Positions 9,601-17,180 of a stretch of 64,000 nucleotides of DNA are shown here, piece after piece (positions within the stretch are counted from its first letter, which is position 1; the number at the start of each line of letters is the position of its first letter). The position numbers and the translations under genes were made by a program. The notes under the pieces were generated by a model. It was not told the origin of the DNA, ran no database searches, and saw only the letters and a program-made list of their open reading frames with translations. This stretch comes from Microscillaceae bacterium (GTDB lineage: Bacteria > Bacteroidota > Bacteroidia > Cytophagales > Microscillaceae): assembly GCA_003483885.1 (NCBI GenBank), contig DMXI01000586.1:18435-82434 (forward strand), written 5' to 3'.

Positions 9601-10074
9601 TTTACCCAAGAATACGGCAATCTGGCGTACATTCCATCGTATGCTTTCTTCTATGGATTACACCCTCGCGAAGAGATTTTGGTACGCCTCGACGAAGGTA
9701 AAACCTTGATGATTGAGTTACTTTTTGTAAGCCCCAATGTAGATGAAGAAGGATATCGGGAAGTATCATTTGCGCTAAATGGCCAAACTAGAATCATCAA
9801 AGTACGTGACCTTAAACAAGAGGTGAAAAAGGTAAGTAACCAAAAAGCAGATACCAATCAAGAAAATGAAATTGGTGCGCCACTACAAGGCAAACTTGCG
9901 TCTATATTGGTAAAAGCCGGAGACGAGGTAACCGAGAATACTCCTTTGTTTGTGATTGAGGCTATGAAGATGGAAACCACCATTACCGCCAATAAAACGG
10001 CCAAAGTAAAACAGGTAATTCTGGAAACTGGTATGGTAGAACAAGATGATTTAGTCGTTATTTTGGAAGATTAA
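6601..10074 (+). CDS. pyc: Pyruvate carboxylase
   Basis: 1157 residues, the usual length for the single-chain enzyme that makes oxaloacetate from pyruvate, bicarbonate and ATP (anaplerosis). Biotin carboxylase domain at about 8-460: MVANRGEIAIRVLRA at the start, glycine-rich ATP loop GGGGRGMRVV, and EVNPRVQVEHTITEE. Carboxyltransferase domain from about 540: TDTTFRDAHQSLLATRMRG, then the metal-binding HLHTHDTSS. The conserved PYC/OADA domain follows, and the biotinyl domain closes the protein with EAMKMET, biotin on Lys1123. Monocistronic. The 38 bases spanning the end of the gene are copied 131 bp downstream, before the terminator. Confidence 0.97.
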   Translation: MTQELRPIKKLMVANRGEIAIRVLRAASELKITTVAIFTYEDRYSLHRYKADESYKIGANNDPLKPYLNIEEIINVAKKHQVDAIHPGYGFLSENVNFARRCREEGIIFVGPEPEVMEKLGDKVSAKVIAKQAQVPVIEDSQQKLDTVEIALAEAQRIGYPIMVKASAGGGGRGMRVVKNDAELTKAYQEARSEALKAFGDDTVFLEKYVQNPKHIEVQIMADSHGNMVHLFERDCSVQRRFQKVVEVAPCITIAPETKQKLYDYALAICKSVNYNNVGTVEFLVDREENIFFIEVNPRVQVEHTITEEVTGIDIVRSQILIAKGHNLSDSVLRLYSQEAVECHGHAIQCRVTTEDPENNFQPDYGTLNTYRSGSGFGIRLDAGNAYAGASISPFFDSLLVKVSAWGRTLKGASERLSRALEEMRVRGVKTNVGFLLNVINHEEFNTGKATVKFIDEHPELFNTPPRLNRATRILNYMANVIVNGNPDVRYIDKTKRFNIVKVPDFEKYTYFPKGTKDRLNELGREGFVEWLKNEKCIHYTDTTFRDAHQSLLATRMRGMDLVRVAESYAKAHADVFSMEVWGGATFDVSMRFLKENPWQRLREIRKRVPNILLQMLLRGSNAVGYKAYPDNLIEKFIEKSAENGIDIFRIFDSLNWIENMKVSIRAVRERTNSLAEACICYTGDILDPNNEKYTIDYYVDLAKQLEAEGAHILAIKDMAGLLKPYAAEKLVTALKNNVSLPIHLHTHDTSSIQSATYLKAVEAGVDVVDVALSSMSGLTSQPNFNSLVAAMQGHERENPISLDSLNQFSHYWEQIREYYYPFESGLKAGTAEVYDHEIPGGQYSNLRPQANALGLGDQFETIKKNYAIANELFGNIVKVTPSSKVVGDFAMFMTSNGLTKEDILEKGNTLSFPESVINFFKGDLGQPKNGFPQQMQEIVLKGEQPLTGRANEHMTPFNFDEEWEKFDKKYNQNRISDTYTFEDMLSSLLYPKVFDEYHTFTQEYGNLAYIPSYAFFYGLHPREEILVRLDEGKTLMIELLFVSPNVDEEGYREVSFALNGQTRIIKVRDLKQEVKKVSNQKADTNQENEIGAPLQGKLASILVKAGDEVTENTPLFVIEAMKMETTITANKTAKVKQVILETGMVEQDDLVVILED

Positions 10075-10075
10075 T
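10038..10075 (+). repeat. Direct repeat copy 1 (3' end of pyc)
   Basis: 38 bases, including the last 12 codons and stop codon of pyc, recur exactly at 10169-10206. The flanks differ (GGT before this copy, AAG before the other). Confidence 0.9.
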
Positions 10076-10140
10076 GAACATCATTAAGGCTAAATACCGT
10101 GGGACAAAAATAATTTACTATTCTACAAGCTTCCTCAAGT

Positions 10141-10168
10141 CTTTGGTCTTAGCGTAGCGAGACCAAAG
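10141..10168. repeat. REP-like hairpin between the pyc repeats
   Basis: CTTTGGTCT (10141-10149) and AGACCAAAG (10160-10168) are perfect inverted arms around the loop TAGCGTAGCG, itself a doubled TAGCG. It abuts the second copy of the pyc 3' end. No T run follows, so it is not a simple terminator. It looks like a small palindromic repeat of the REP/MITE kind, but no second copy was noticed in this window. Confidence 0.6.
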
Positions 10169-10206
10169 AGAACAAGATGATTTAGTCGTTATTTTGGAAG
10201 ATTAAT
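10169..10206 (+). repeat. Direct repeat copy 2 (non-coding duplicate of pyc 3' end)
   Basis: Exact copy of 10038-10075, placed after the hairpin and before the terminator. It preserves the reading frame codons and stop of pyc but has no start, so it is non-coding. Confidence 0.9.
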
Positions 10207-10228
10207 CTTAAATCAATTCCTACCTACA

Positions 10229-10263
10229 AATCCCTTGAAAACACCCTTCAAGGGATTTTTTTT
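10229..10263 (+). terminator. Intrinsic terminator of pyc
   Basis: An 11-bp perfect stem, AATCCCTTGAA / TTCAAGGGATT (10229-10239 and 10247-10257) with a 7-nt loop, running into a T tract to 10263. Confidence 0.85.
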
Positions 10264-10355
10264 GTGTTTTTCAAAAAAACTATTGTTCAATGACCCTTTT
10301 TTGATTTTTTTCTTGTGATACATAGAGGTTTAAGTTTTACTAAATATTCCCTCAT

Positions 10356-11075
10356 ATGTTATCTACTAAAAAATACCTAATCCATTCGTTGCTTATCCTT
10401 ACCTTGTGTGTACTCAGTGCTTTTAGCCATCAGGCCAACGATTGCGTCTTTTATTTTGCTACCCAAAAAGGCAGCAAACTGGAAATGACCAATTATAACC
10501 GTAAAGGCAAAAAAGAAAATGTGATAAAGTTAGAGGTCGTGGATAAAAAAACAGTCAATGGCAATGTGACACTAGACATTGCGTATGTTTACTATGACAA
10601 AAAAGAAAAAGATGTACAAGCTAAGGGTAATTATAAGGCAATGTGCGAAAACGGTGTGTATAAATTTGAGTTTGGCGCTATGAGCCCCGCAGCAGGTCAA
10701 AAAAGAGGCAAGAATATGGAAATGAAAATGGAAAGTGATTTTCTGGACATTCCTAACAACCCTAGAGTTGGACAAAAACTCAAAGATGGCAAAATGCAAA
10801 TTTCTATGGGAACCGAGGGCATGGCCAATATGTTCAAAACCCAGGTCAAAATCACTGATCGTAAAGTAGATGGGGTAGAAAAAATTACCACTCCCGCTGG
10901 AACCTTTGATTGTGTAAAGATTTCTTACAATAGCCAGATGAAAATGTCTTTTATGAATACCCGAACTAAAACGGTACAATGGTTTGCCAAAAATGTAGGT
11001 ATGGTACGCTCCGAAACTTATAATAAAAGAGGTAAGCTCAGTGGGTACACCGAACTTACCAAATTTAGCAAATAA
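10356..11075 (+). CDS. Secreted DUF3108/TapB-like protein
   Basis: 239 residues. The signal peptide is hydrophobic up to about residue 22 (LSAFSHQA). The mature protein is rich in beta strand and Lys. The C-terminal part has the pattern TTPAGTFDCVKI followed by KTVQWFAKNVGMVRSETY, typical of DUF3108/TapB-like periplasmic or surface proteins. No enzyme motif is seen. It stands alone between the pyc terminator and its own terminator at 11090. The function of the family is unclear. Family assignment is moderate and export is well supported. Confidence 0.7.
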   Translation: MLSTKKYLIHSLLILTLCVLSAFSHQANDCVFYFATQKGSKLEMTNYNRKGKKENVIKLEVVDKKTVNGNVTLDIAYVYYDKKEKDVQAKGNYKAMCENGVYKFEFGAMSPAAGQKRGKNMEMKMESDFLDIPNNPRVGQKLKDGKMQISMGTEGMANMFKTQVKITDRKVDGVEKITTPAGTFDCVKISYNSQMKMSFMNTRTKTVQWFAKNVGMVRSETYNKRGKLSGYTELTKFSK

Positions 11076-11089
11076 TAAGTTTATCAAAG

Positions 11090-11119
11090 GCCGAAGGTAT
11101 TTAGCTTTCGGCTTTTTAT
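11090..11119 (+). terminator. Terminator after the DUF3108-like gene
   Basis: GCCGAAGG (11090-11097) pairs with CTTTCGGC (11105-11112) with one G-U pair, followed by TTTTTATTTTT. Confidence 0.7.
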
Positions 11120-11121
11120 TT

Positions 11122-11772
11122 TTATGCGTTTTCCAACTGCTCCGCAGTAGTCAGCATTAGTTGCATGATTTGATCCATCTGAGAAACCTTCCACTCATCG
11201 AGTTCAAGGATGGCTTCGCGATACACTACCCTTCCCAGGTGATAATGAATTTCTCCATTAAACAAATCAGCCACCTCGAGCAAAGCCTCACATAGCACTT
11301 CATTGTTCAACAAAATATCCAATTGGTAACTTGGGATGGCATCAAATACATATTTAGCCCTTACCAAATCATCGACCTCATCGGACGAATTGTGGGCAAA
11401 GACCTGATGGGCAAATTTTGCGAATGCAGCTCTTTTTTGAATACTAAAAGTCGATAGTCGAGCCGTATCACAATCCATTTCTATGCAGAAGTAGTCGGTA
11501 GGTTTGCCACCTTTAGTTATGCTAGCCTTATTTGCTGACTCAATATAGCTATGCACCACCCGTCCATTAATATCTCCCGATACATCACTATAATTAATTC
11601 GTTGATTCCAACCCGCAAAAGGTCGGGCGTGGTACTCCAGGTCAAAGGCCGAAGCCAAATGCTGCATGAGCCGATTGATTTTTTGTAAAGAATGTCGTTT
11701 TTGTAAATAGTAAAAAGAGATAAATAGTCCTCCTAAAAAGAGAAACATGCCAGTAATTGCTAAATTCCCCAT
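11122..11772 (-). CDS. One-TM protein, paralogue of the next gene upstream
   Basis: 216 residues from the ATG at 11772 (an in-frame GTG at 11781 is possible). One N-terminal membrane span (LAITGMFLFLGGLFISFYYL), then a cytosolic-type domain of about 180 residues with YFCIEMD, FSIQKRAAFAKFAHQVF and IHYHLGRVVYREAILELDEW. It aligns along its length with the protein at 11827-12471, which lies 54 bases upstream in the same orientation, so this is a tandem duplication and probably one transcript. I do not recognise the family, and no catalytic motif is apparent. Confidence 0.6.
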   Translation of the reverse strand: MGNLAITGMFLFLGGLFISFYYLQKRHSLQKINRLMQHLASAFDLEYHARPFAGWNQRINYSDVSGDINGRVVHSYIESANKASITKGGKPTDYFCIEMDCDTARLSTFSIQKRAAFAKFAHQVFAHNSSDEVDDLVRAKYVFDAIPSYQLDILLNNEVLCEALLEVADLFNGEIHYHLGRVVYREAILELDEWKVSQMDQIMQLMLTTAEQLENA

Positions 11773-11826
11773 AATAGTCACATTTTAAAGTTTGATATCA
11801 TCATTTTGGTTGTAAAACTACTTGCT

Positions 11827-12471
11827 TCAATTCATTTTGCCCATTTGCGCGGCCATTTTTTGCACCAACTGCATCAAACGCCCTAGTCGCTCTTGGTTGT
11901 TATGCTGAAGTTCGGGTAGTTGTACCAATTCTCGATATTGGATAGTTCCTTGTTTGATTTCAAATTTGCCACGGATATCGCTATAGGATGCCGTCAGTGT
12001 TTTTTGAATCACTGGATTTTGTAAAAACACACTGGCAAATGCACTATTGTTACTCTTAATTGAATATTTATGGAAAAGGTTTTGACTTTTCGTTTTTTGC
12101 CCACGAAAAGTTCTTTGTACCAAGCTTCTCAAGCTCGTTTTTTTCTCGATGCTTACTTCTGGAAACTGATACATGTTGCTTTCCAGCAGAATACAAAAGT
12201 AATGTTCGGTAGTACTTCCTTGGATTTTCTCGCTGATAAACGCTTGCATGGGTTGCCCATGATGCAGGCTATACACGCTGGGGTATTCGTTGAAAAAACG
12301 ATTGAGCCAACCGTAAGAAGTTTGTAAATGAAGATTAAAATTAGACGCAAGCCCTTGCATAAAGGTTTCTACATTGGCAAAAGCTATTTTGCGTTGTTGG
12401 GTAAGAGATAAGATGAGAAAGAGGATGACACCCACCAAGAGCACCACCAGATTGATCCCGATATTTTCCAT
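11827..12471 (-). CDS. One-TM protein, first of a tandem paralogous pair
   Basis: 214 residues. N-terminal span IGINLVVLLVGVILFLILSL, then a soluble domain. Residues shared with its neighbour include the QGLASNFNLHL / QHLASAFDLEY region, EHYFCILLES / DYFCIEMD, VSIEKKTSLRSLVQRTF / FSIQKRAAFAKFAHQVF, and a closing QYRELVQLPEL...MQLVQKMAAQM helix. Overall identity looks low, so the duplication is old. The ATG at 12471 is the only good start. Function unknown; the conserved core suggests a small ligand- or protein-binding domain facing the cytoplasm. Confidence 0.6.
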   Translation of the reverse strand: MENIGINLVVLLVGVILFLILSLTQQRKIAFANVETFMQGLASNFNLHLQTSYGWLNRFFNEYPSVYSLHHGQPMQAFISEKIQGSTTEHYFCILLESNMYQFPEVSIEKKTSLRSLVQRTFRGQKTKSQNLFHKYSIKSNNSAFASVFLQNPVIQKTLTASYSDIRGKFEIKQGTIQYRELVQLPELQHNNQERLGRLMQLVQKMAAQMGKMN

Positions 12472-12675
12472 TTTTCTTTAAAGTTAAGTTTGTCACTTGA
12501 TTCACTATTCTTATTTATTGTAACGGGGATCATCGATATTTGGTTCTGTTTTCAGTACTCATTTCTATAGGTAAATATACATAAACCACTAATAATCAAT
12601 ACATTAACAATAAAAACCTCCGATAGATCAGATGTTCTACCAGAGGTCATTTATGGGTCTTATTGAAAAAAATTC

Positions 12676-13749
12676 TCAAAATTGATATATCAGGCAATTG
12701 GTGTGCATGCCTGCTCCTACTGAGGCCATCACGACTACATCGTTTTTGGCTACTTTATGCTCAGGAAGTTGCCCTCGCAAAATAATATCCAGCAAAGTAG
12801 GAATGGTAGCTACTGAAGAGTTGCCAATGTTTTGTAAAATTACGGGTACTTGCTGGCAAAATTTAGCAGTGCTATCACTTACGTCACCAATGGTTTTATC
12901 ATAAATCGCACGTAGCATTTTTTCATTGGCTTGGTGTAGCAAAAACTTGGCTACCTTCTCTATTGAAACACCTGCTTTTTTGAGGCAAGCGTGAATTAAA
13001 TTCGGCATATTCTCTACCGCATAACGGTACACTTTTTTGCCTTGCATTTTTACGTATAACCCCTTATCCAAATCAGGATTGGTAGAGGCTCCCATACGTA
13101 GATAATTTACTTCTTCCTCACAATTTGAGAAAGTTTTGTTGGCCAATACGCCACGCGGAGCATCTTCTTTGGAAGCTTTCACCACTACGGCTCCGGCCCC
13201 ATCGCCAAACAACATAGAATCAGGATCGTGTGGATCGAGCACTCTCGACATGGCCTCGGCTCCTACTACCAAAATATGTTCGGCATCGCCACAGGCAATG
13301 GCTTGGTGGGCCTGGATCATGGCTTGCACCCAACCTGGGCAACCAAACAGCAAGTCTACCGCAAAACAATGCTGACTTTTGATCTGTAAATGATGTTTGA
13401 CCAGCGCGGCCAAGTTAGGGATAAGGTGCGAACCCTGGCTTTGGTCGACCAGGTTTCCAAAATTATGGGCTACAATAATTCCGTCTAATTGCTCTCGATT
13501 GATTGCTGCACTTTTAATAGCATTTTCAGCCGCTAGGGCAGCCATATGAGCAGTTTGGTAGTGATCTTCTATATAACGGCGTTCACGAATTCCTGAAATT
13601 TCTTCCAGTTTGTGTACGATTGCTTCACTTGCTTTTTCGATCGGGTCTCCATTTTTGCGAAAAAACGTATTGCGATGAAAATAGCTGCCAGGTATTTTGG
13701 TGGCAGGGAGGTATGCCCCCGTACCTACAATAACTGAATTTGTGTACAT
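12676..13749 (-). CDS. 3-oxoacyl-ACP synthase III family (KAS III)
   Basis: 357 residues of the thiolase/KAS III fold. The catalytic triad is complete: Cys137 in LLFGCPGWVQAM, His272 in FLLHQANEKML and Asn310 in QNIGNSSVATIP. FGDGAGAVVV and the closing MASVGAGMHTN are also typical. FabH starts fatty acid chains by condensing acyl-CoA with malonyl-ACP. This copy is about 30-40 residues longer than FabH and has no fatty acid genes beside it. It could therefore be a specialised synthase (starter-unit or beta-ketoacyl condensing enzyme of a secondary pathway) and not the housekeeping FabH. Monocistronic. Confidence 0.88.
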   Translation of the reverse strand: MYTNSVIVGTGAYLPATKIPGSYFHRNTFFRKNGDPIEKASEAIVHKLEEISGIRERRYIEDHYQTAHMAALAAENAIKSAAINREQLDGIIVAHNFGNLVDQSQGSHLIPNLAALVKHHLQIKSQHCFAVDLLFGCPGWVQAMIQAHQAIACGDAEHILVVGAEAMSRVLDPHDPDSMLFGDGAGAVVVKASKEDAPRGVLANKTFSNCEEEVNYLRMGASTNPDLDKGLYVKMQGKKVYRYAVENMPNLIHACLKKAGVSIEKVAKFLLHQANEKMLRAIYDKTIGDVSDSTAKFCQQVPVILQNIGNSSVATIPTLLDIILRGQLPEHKVAKNDVVVMASVGAGMHTNCLIYQF

Positions 13750-14200
13750 ACCTTCTTTTTTTTAACCTTTAAGACTTTGAGGCAAAACGCGCCTCATTTT
13801 GGCAAAGATATTTTCTGATCGATCGTTCATTTTTTGACCAAAATTCAGATTTTAAACAAGTAGAATCTGGCATTTGATTAAGCGCTTAAACTTAAGTTCT
13901 GGTTTATTGTGGCCATAAAAAAGCTTTTTTCTTAAAAATTTTGAATATTAATCAAATCTTACAACTATATTTTGATATAGTACCATTTCAAAAGAGAAAG
14001 CCATTGAACGTGCCATAAAATGCACAACCAAGCCGAGCTTATTTTATACCTGGAAGGGGCGTTTATTTGTGGGGTTGATTATCGAAAAACTGGATAACTT
14101 CTGGGCAATCCTAAATTTGTTCTCAATAATCGCTGCAGCGTCTTTGCTTAGGCACTGATTTTGCGCCAATGTTAGCTCAAAATGAAAAACTAAATTGGCA
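13750..14200. other. 451-bp divergent intergenic region
   Basis: No supported ORF. It holds the candidate KAS III promoter near 13803. Otherwise it is AT-rich and I see no further structure I can name. Confidence 0.5.
13803..13810 (-). promoter_or_regulatory. Candidate -7 element of the KAS III gene
   Basis: TATCTTTG on the minus strand, 54 bases before the ATG at 13749. It matches TAnnTTTG, but no TTG is found at the expected -33 spacing. Confidence 0.35.
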
Positions 14201-17047
14201 ATGAATAAAATATCTTGGCGAACTATCAAAAGTACCCTATTTCGTGTCTATCTATATCCATTCTTACTTATCACTGGCTTGTGTTTATCGCACTTCGTCG
14301 CCATAGCCCAGGATGGAGACCTCTTTCTTACCAATTATAAAGTTCCCCTCAAAAATATTGATAATCAAAACCGAGCCATTGTGCAGGGTACCAACAATGT
14401 GATGTACTTTGCCAATACCAAAGGAGTGCTTAGCTATGATGGAGTAGTATGGGGAATTATTCCCACCCGAAATACCCCCTATTCTCTCTCGATGGATGTA
14501 CGCCACGATAACTTGGTATATGTGGGCTGTCGCAACAACTTTGGTTACCTTACCAAAGATAAACTCGGAAGAGAAACCTATAAGTCTATCTCTGACAATA
14601 GCGAGAATAAAAAAATTTTTAAGGGAGATTATGGAGAGCTCAATCGCATTATACAACACAACGAATTTATTTATTTCTACAGCAATAAGGTATTAGTCAA
14701 AGTCAGAAGAAAGAATCATGTCATTGCCCAAGTGTGGAAAGCAGACAAAGACAATCAATTTGCTGGGGTGTTATTTATGCACAAAAAGCCCTACATACAG
14801 GTCAAAACCAAGGGCTTGCACAAAGTAGAGGGCGATAAACTGGTACTGGTAGAAAAAAGTAAACTCTATGCCTACTTAGATATCTACAGCTCTTTTATGT
14901 ATGACAATGAGCGAGTAATATTTGTAGCAAGTAACAGTTGGTCTTATCTTTTCGATGGTGAAACAATTCGTCTTTACATTCCACGTGATTACAAATACTT
15001 GCTGGGTAATTTGATGCGTAATGCTACTCGTATTGGTCACAAAGAAATTGCTTATTCTACCCTATCAGGTGGAGTATTAATTGTAAAACAAGATTATGGT
15101 ACTACCCATCGGGTGATCAACTATCAAACGGGTTTGCCCGACGACGAGGTTATCTCGCTATACAAAGATCGTTTAGGAGCTTTATGGATTTGTCATTCTA
15201 ATGGTATTTCACGGGTAGACGCCAACCTCCCCATCAAGGCATTTTCGTCTTATGCAGGCATCGATGGTAATGTTACCTCTTCAGTCAAAAAAGGAGATTC
15301 TTTGTTTGTATCTACCAGTGAGGGAGTCTTCTATTTAAGCAAAGTAAGTCGTTTTGAAGAAGTAGCCAGTCTGATAAAAAAGGAGGCAAAATACCTAAGA
15401 ACAGTTCAGAAAATTGAACGAGTGATTACCATCACTGAACCCAAAGACCGCAAACGCACTAAGTTGCGCATTTATCGTCATTCCCGAGAAGGGGCAAAGG
15501 ATGTCAAACGAAAAATTGATATCAAAGAAACTTCTAAAGTAGAAGAAACACCCTCCCGAGTAATTAGCTTTGAAAAAGCGTCCGTGCTTTTACCTAATGA
15601 AGATATTCGGAAGATTTACGCCATGGCATCTATCCCTTTCATCTACAAAAAAGTAGAAGGCTTACAAGCCAAATGCCGTCAGTTGTATCCTCACTACGAC
15701 AACGTACTCATTGCCAGTAATATTGGGCTGTATGCTGCCTCTACCAAAGGCAAAAGAATGATCGCCAAACCAGTGGTCAAAGACGAATATGTGCACTTTA
15801 TCTACCAATCAGTACAAGACACCAATCGCTTTTATGTAGGAACCGAGAGTGGTTTACACTTGGTAAATTATAAGAATGGTAATTTTAGAGCCAAGCAAAA
15901 ACTTAAGGATATGGATGACTTGGTGTACTCCATTCTTGAGCACAATGGAAAACTTTGGATTGGAAGCGAAAATCAGGTATTGAAAGTAGACATTGATAGT
16001 GTAGGAGGTTTCAAAAACTTCAAGCGCTTTCCGTTTGCCAATAGTTATTCAGAAAACATTGCCGCCCGGCTGATTGACGGTGAACCAGCATTTTTCTTGT
16101 CTTCGGGCATTTATAGTTATGACGCCAAAAAAGACCGATTAATCCAAAAAACTGGACTACAAAAATTTGCGAATAGTGAAACCAAGGTACTCTACCATCA
16201 ACCAGGTTTTACTTGGGTAGAAACCAATAAACTTTGGAAAAACATTACAGACACCAAGGCGCGAAATTTTTTACGTACTCGGTTTTTAGAAATCTTTGAT
16301 GACATTCAAGACATTTATGTAGATAAAGGGGAAAATATCTGGGTTGTAAACGATAATGCGTTATACAAGATCAATCGCCGCGCAAAACTGGATGACCGAA
16401 AATACTTTCAGGTATTTATCAAAAACGTACGAAACAAAAAAGGGAAATTCTTACCCCTCAAAGATTTAGTAGTACGCCACAACGACAATACCCTTTCTTT
16501 TACGTTTCAGTTGGCTTCTCCTTTCTTTCGCAACGAAGACAATACTGAGTATCAATATTGGTTAGAGAACCTGGATAGTCACCGTAAGAAAAAAATAGAT
16601 TGGTCTGGTTGGAACAAGCGGGCCATTATTTCTTTTCCATTTTTACCCAGTGGCAAATACAAGCTACACGTTCGGGCCAAAAACACCTTTGGGCAAGAGA
16701 GTGAAGAACAAACTTTTAGTTTTGAAGTAAAACCTCCTTTTTGGCAAACCTCGTGGTTTTATGCCTCTCAAACACTTTTCTTTTTAGGTCTGTTACTGGT
16801 ATCACTATTAGTAAGCCGAAAAGGTAAAAAATACGCAAGGGTTTCTTATGTATTGACTTTTGTAACGATCATCACCTTCTTTGAATACATTATGCTTACG
16901 GCTGAGCCATATGTAGACAATGCGTCTAATAATGTTCCAGTGTTTAAACTGGGGATGAACATTTTGCTGGCACTCACGCTAGCTCCTATTGAGTTACTCT
17001 TACGAAAGCTTATTTTGAAGCGAAAAGACAACGAAAAGGAAGCATAG
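14201..17047 (+). CDS. Beta-propeller/Y_Y_Y sensor protein with C-terminal TM bundle
   Basis: 948 residues from the ATG at 14201 (a TTG lies six bases earlier). Signal peptide to about residue 37 (VAIAQ). Propeller repeats of the two-component-regulator type follow (DDEVISLYKDRLGALWICHSNGISR, LVYSILEHNGKLWIGSENQV, IQDIYVDKGENIWVVNDNALY). A Y_Y_Y domain near 755-845 includes TEYQYWLENLD and SGKYKLHVRAKN. In most homologues this periplasmic part feeds a kinase or DNA-binding domain. Here the chain has a membrane span (SWFYASQTLFFLGLLLVSLLV), then two more spans, and ends with no output domain. It may signal through a partner protein. Confidence 0.85.
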   Translation: MNKISWRTIKSTLFRVYLYPFLLITGLCLSHFVAIAQDGDLFLTNYKVPLKNIDNQNRAIVQGTNNVMYFANTKGVLSYDGVVWGIIPTRNTPYSLSMDVRHDNLVYVGCRNNFGYLTKDKLGRETYKSISDNSENKKIFKGDYGELNRIIQHNEFIYFYSNKVLVKVRRKNHVIAQVWKADKDNQFAGVLFMHKKPYIQVKTKGLHKVEGDKLVLVEKSKLYAYLDIYSSFMYDNERVIFVASNSWSYLFDGETIRLYIPRDYKYLLGNLMRNATRIGHKEIAYSTLSGGVLIVKQDYGTTHRVINYQTGLPDDEVISLYKDRLGALWICHSNGISRVDANLPIKAFSSYAGIDGNVTSSVKKGDSLFVSTSEGVFYLSKVSRFEEVASLIKKEAKYLRTVQKIERVITITEPKDRKRTKLRIYRHSREGAKDVKRKIDIKETSKVEETPSRVISFEKASVLLPNEDIRKIYAMASIPFIYKKVEGLQAKCRQLYPHYDNVLIASNIGLYAASTKGKRMIAKPVVKDEYVHFIYQSVQDTNRFYVGTESGLHLVNYKNGNFRAKQKLKDMDDLVYSILEHNGKLWIGSENQVLKVDIDSVGGFKNFKRFPFANSYSENIAARLIDGEPAFFLSSGIYSYDAKKDRLIQKTGLQKFANSETKVLYHQPGFTWVETNKLWKNITDTKARNFLRTRFLEIFDDIQDIYVDKGENIWVVNDNALYKINRRAKLDDRKYFQVFIKNVRNKKGKFLPLKDLVVRHNDNTLSFTFQLASPFFRNEDNTEYQYWLENLDSHRKKKIDWSGWNKRAIISFPFLPSGKYKLHVRAKNTFGQESEEQTFSFEVKPPFWQTSWFYASQTLFFLGLLLVSLLVSRKGKKYARVSYVLTFVTIITFFEYIMLTAEPYVDNASNNVPVFKLGMNILLALTLAPIELLLRKLILKRKDNEKEA

Positions 17048-17180
17048 CTCTAATTTAACTGTTCAATGGTTTTATGGCTACATAGTTTACGTTGCTAAGT
17101 CTTATATCATAAAACCATTGGATTATCATTTTTGCAAATCTTTGGCATCGGACCACAGTTCGCTGACTACCGTGATGTAA

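Noticed and set aside
10141..10168. Hairpin considered as the pyc terminator
   Set aside because: No T tract follows, and a much better terminator lies at 10229-10263.
10572..11087. 171-codon ORF on the minus strand
   Set aside because: It is antisense to the DUF3108-like gene, whose signal peptide and domain pattern are clear. The translation is low in complexity (FHFHFHI) and resembles no protein.
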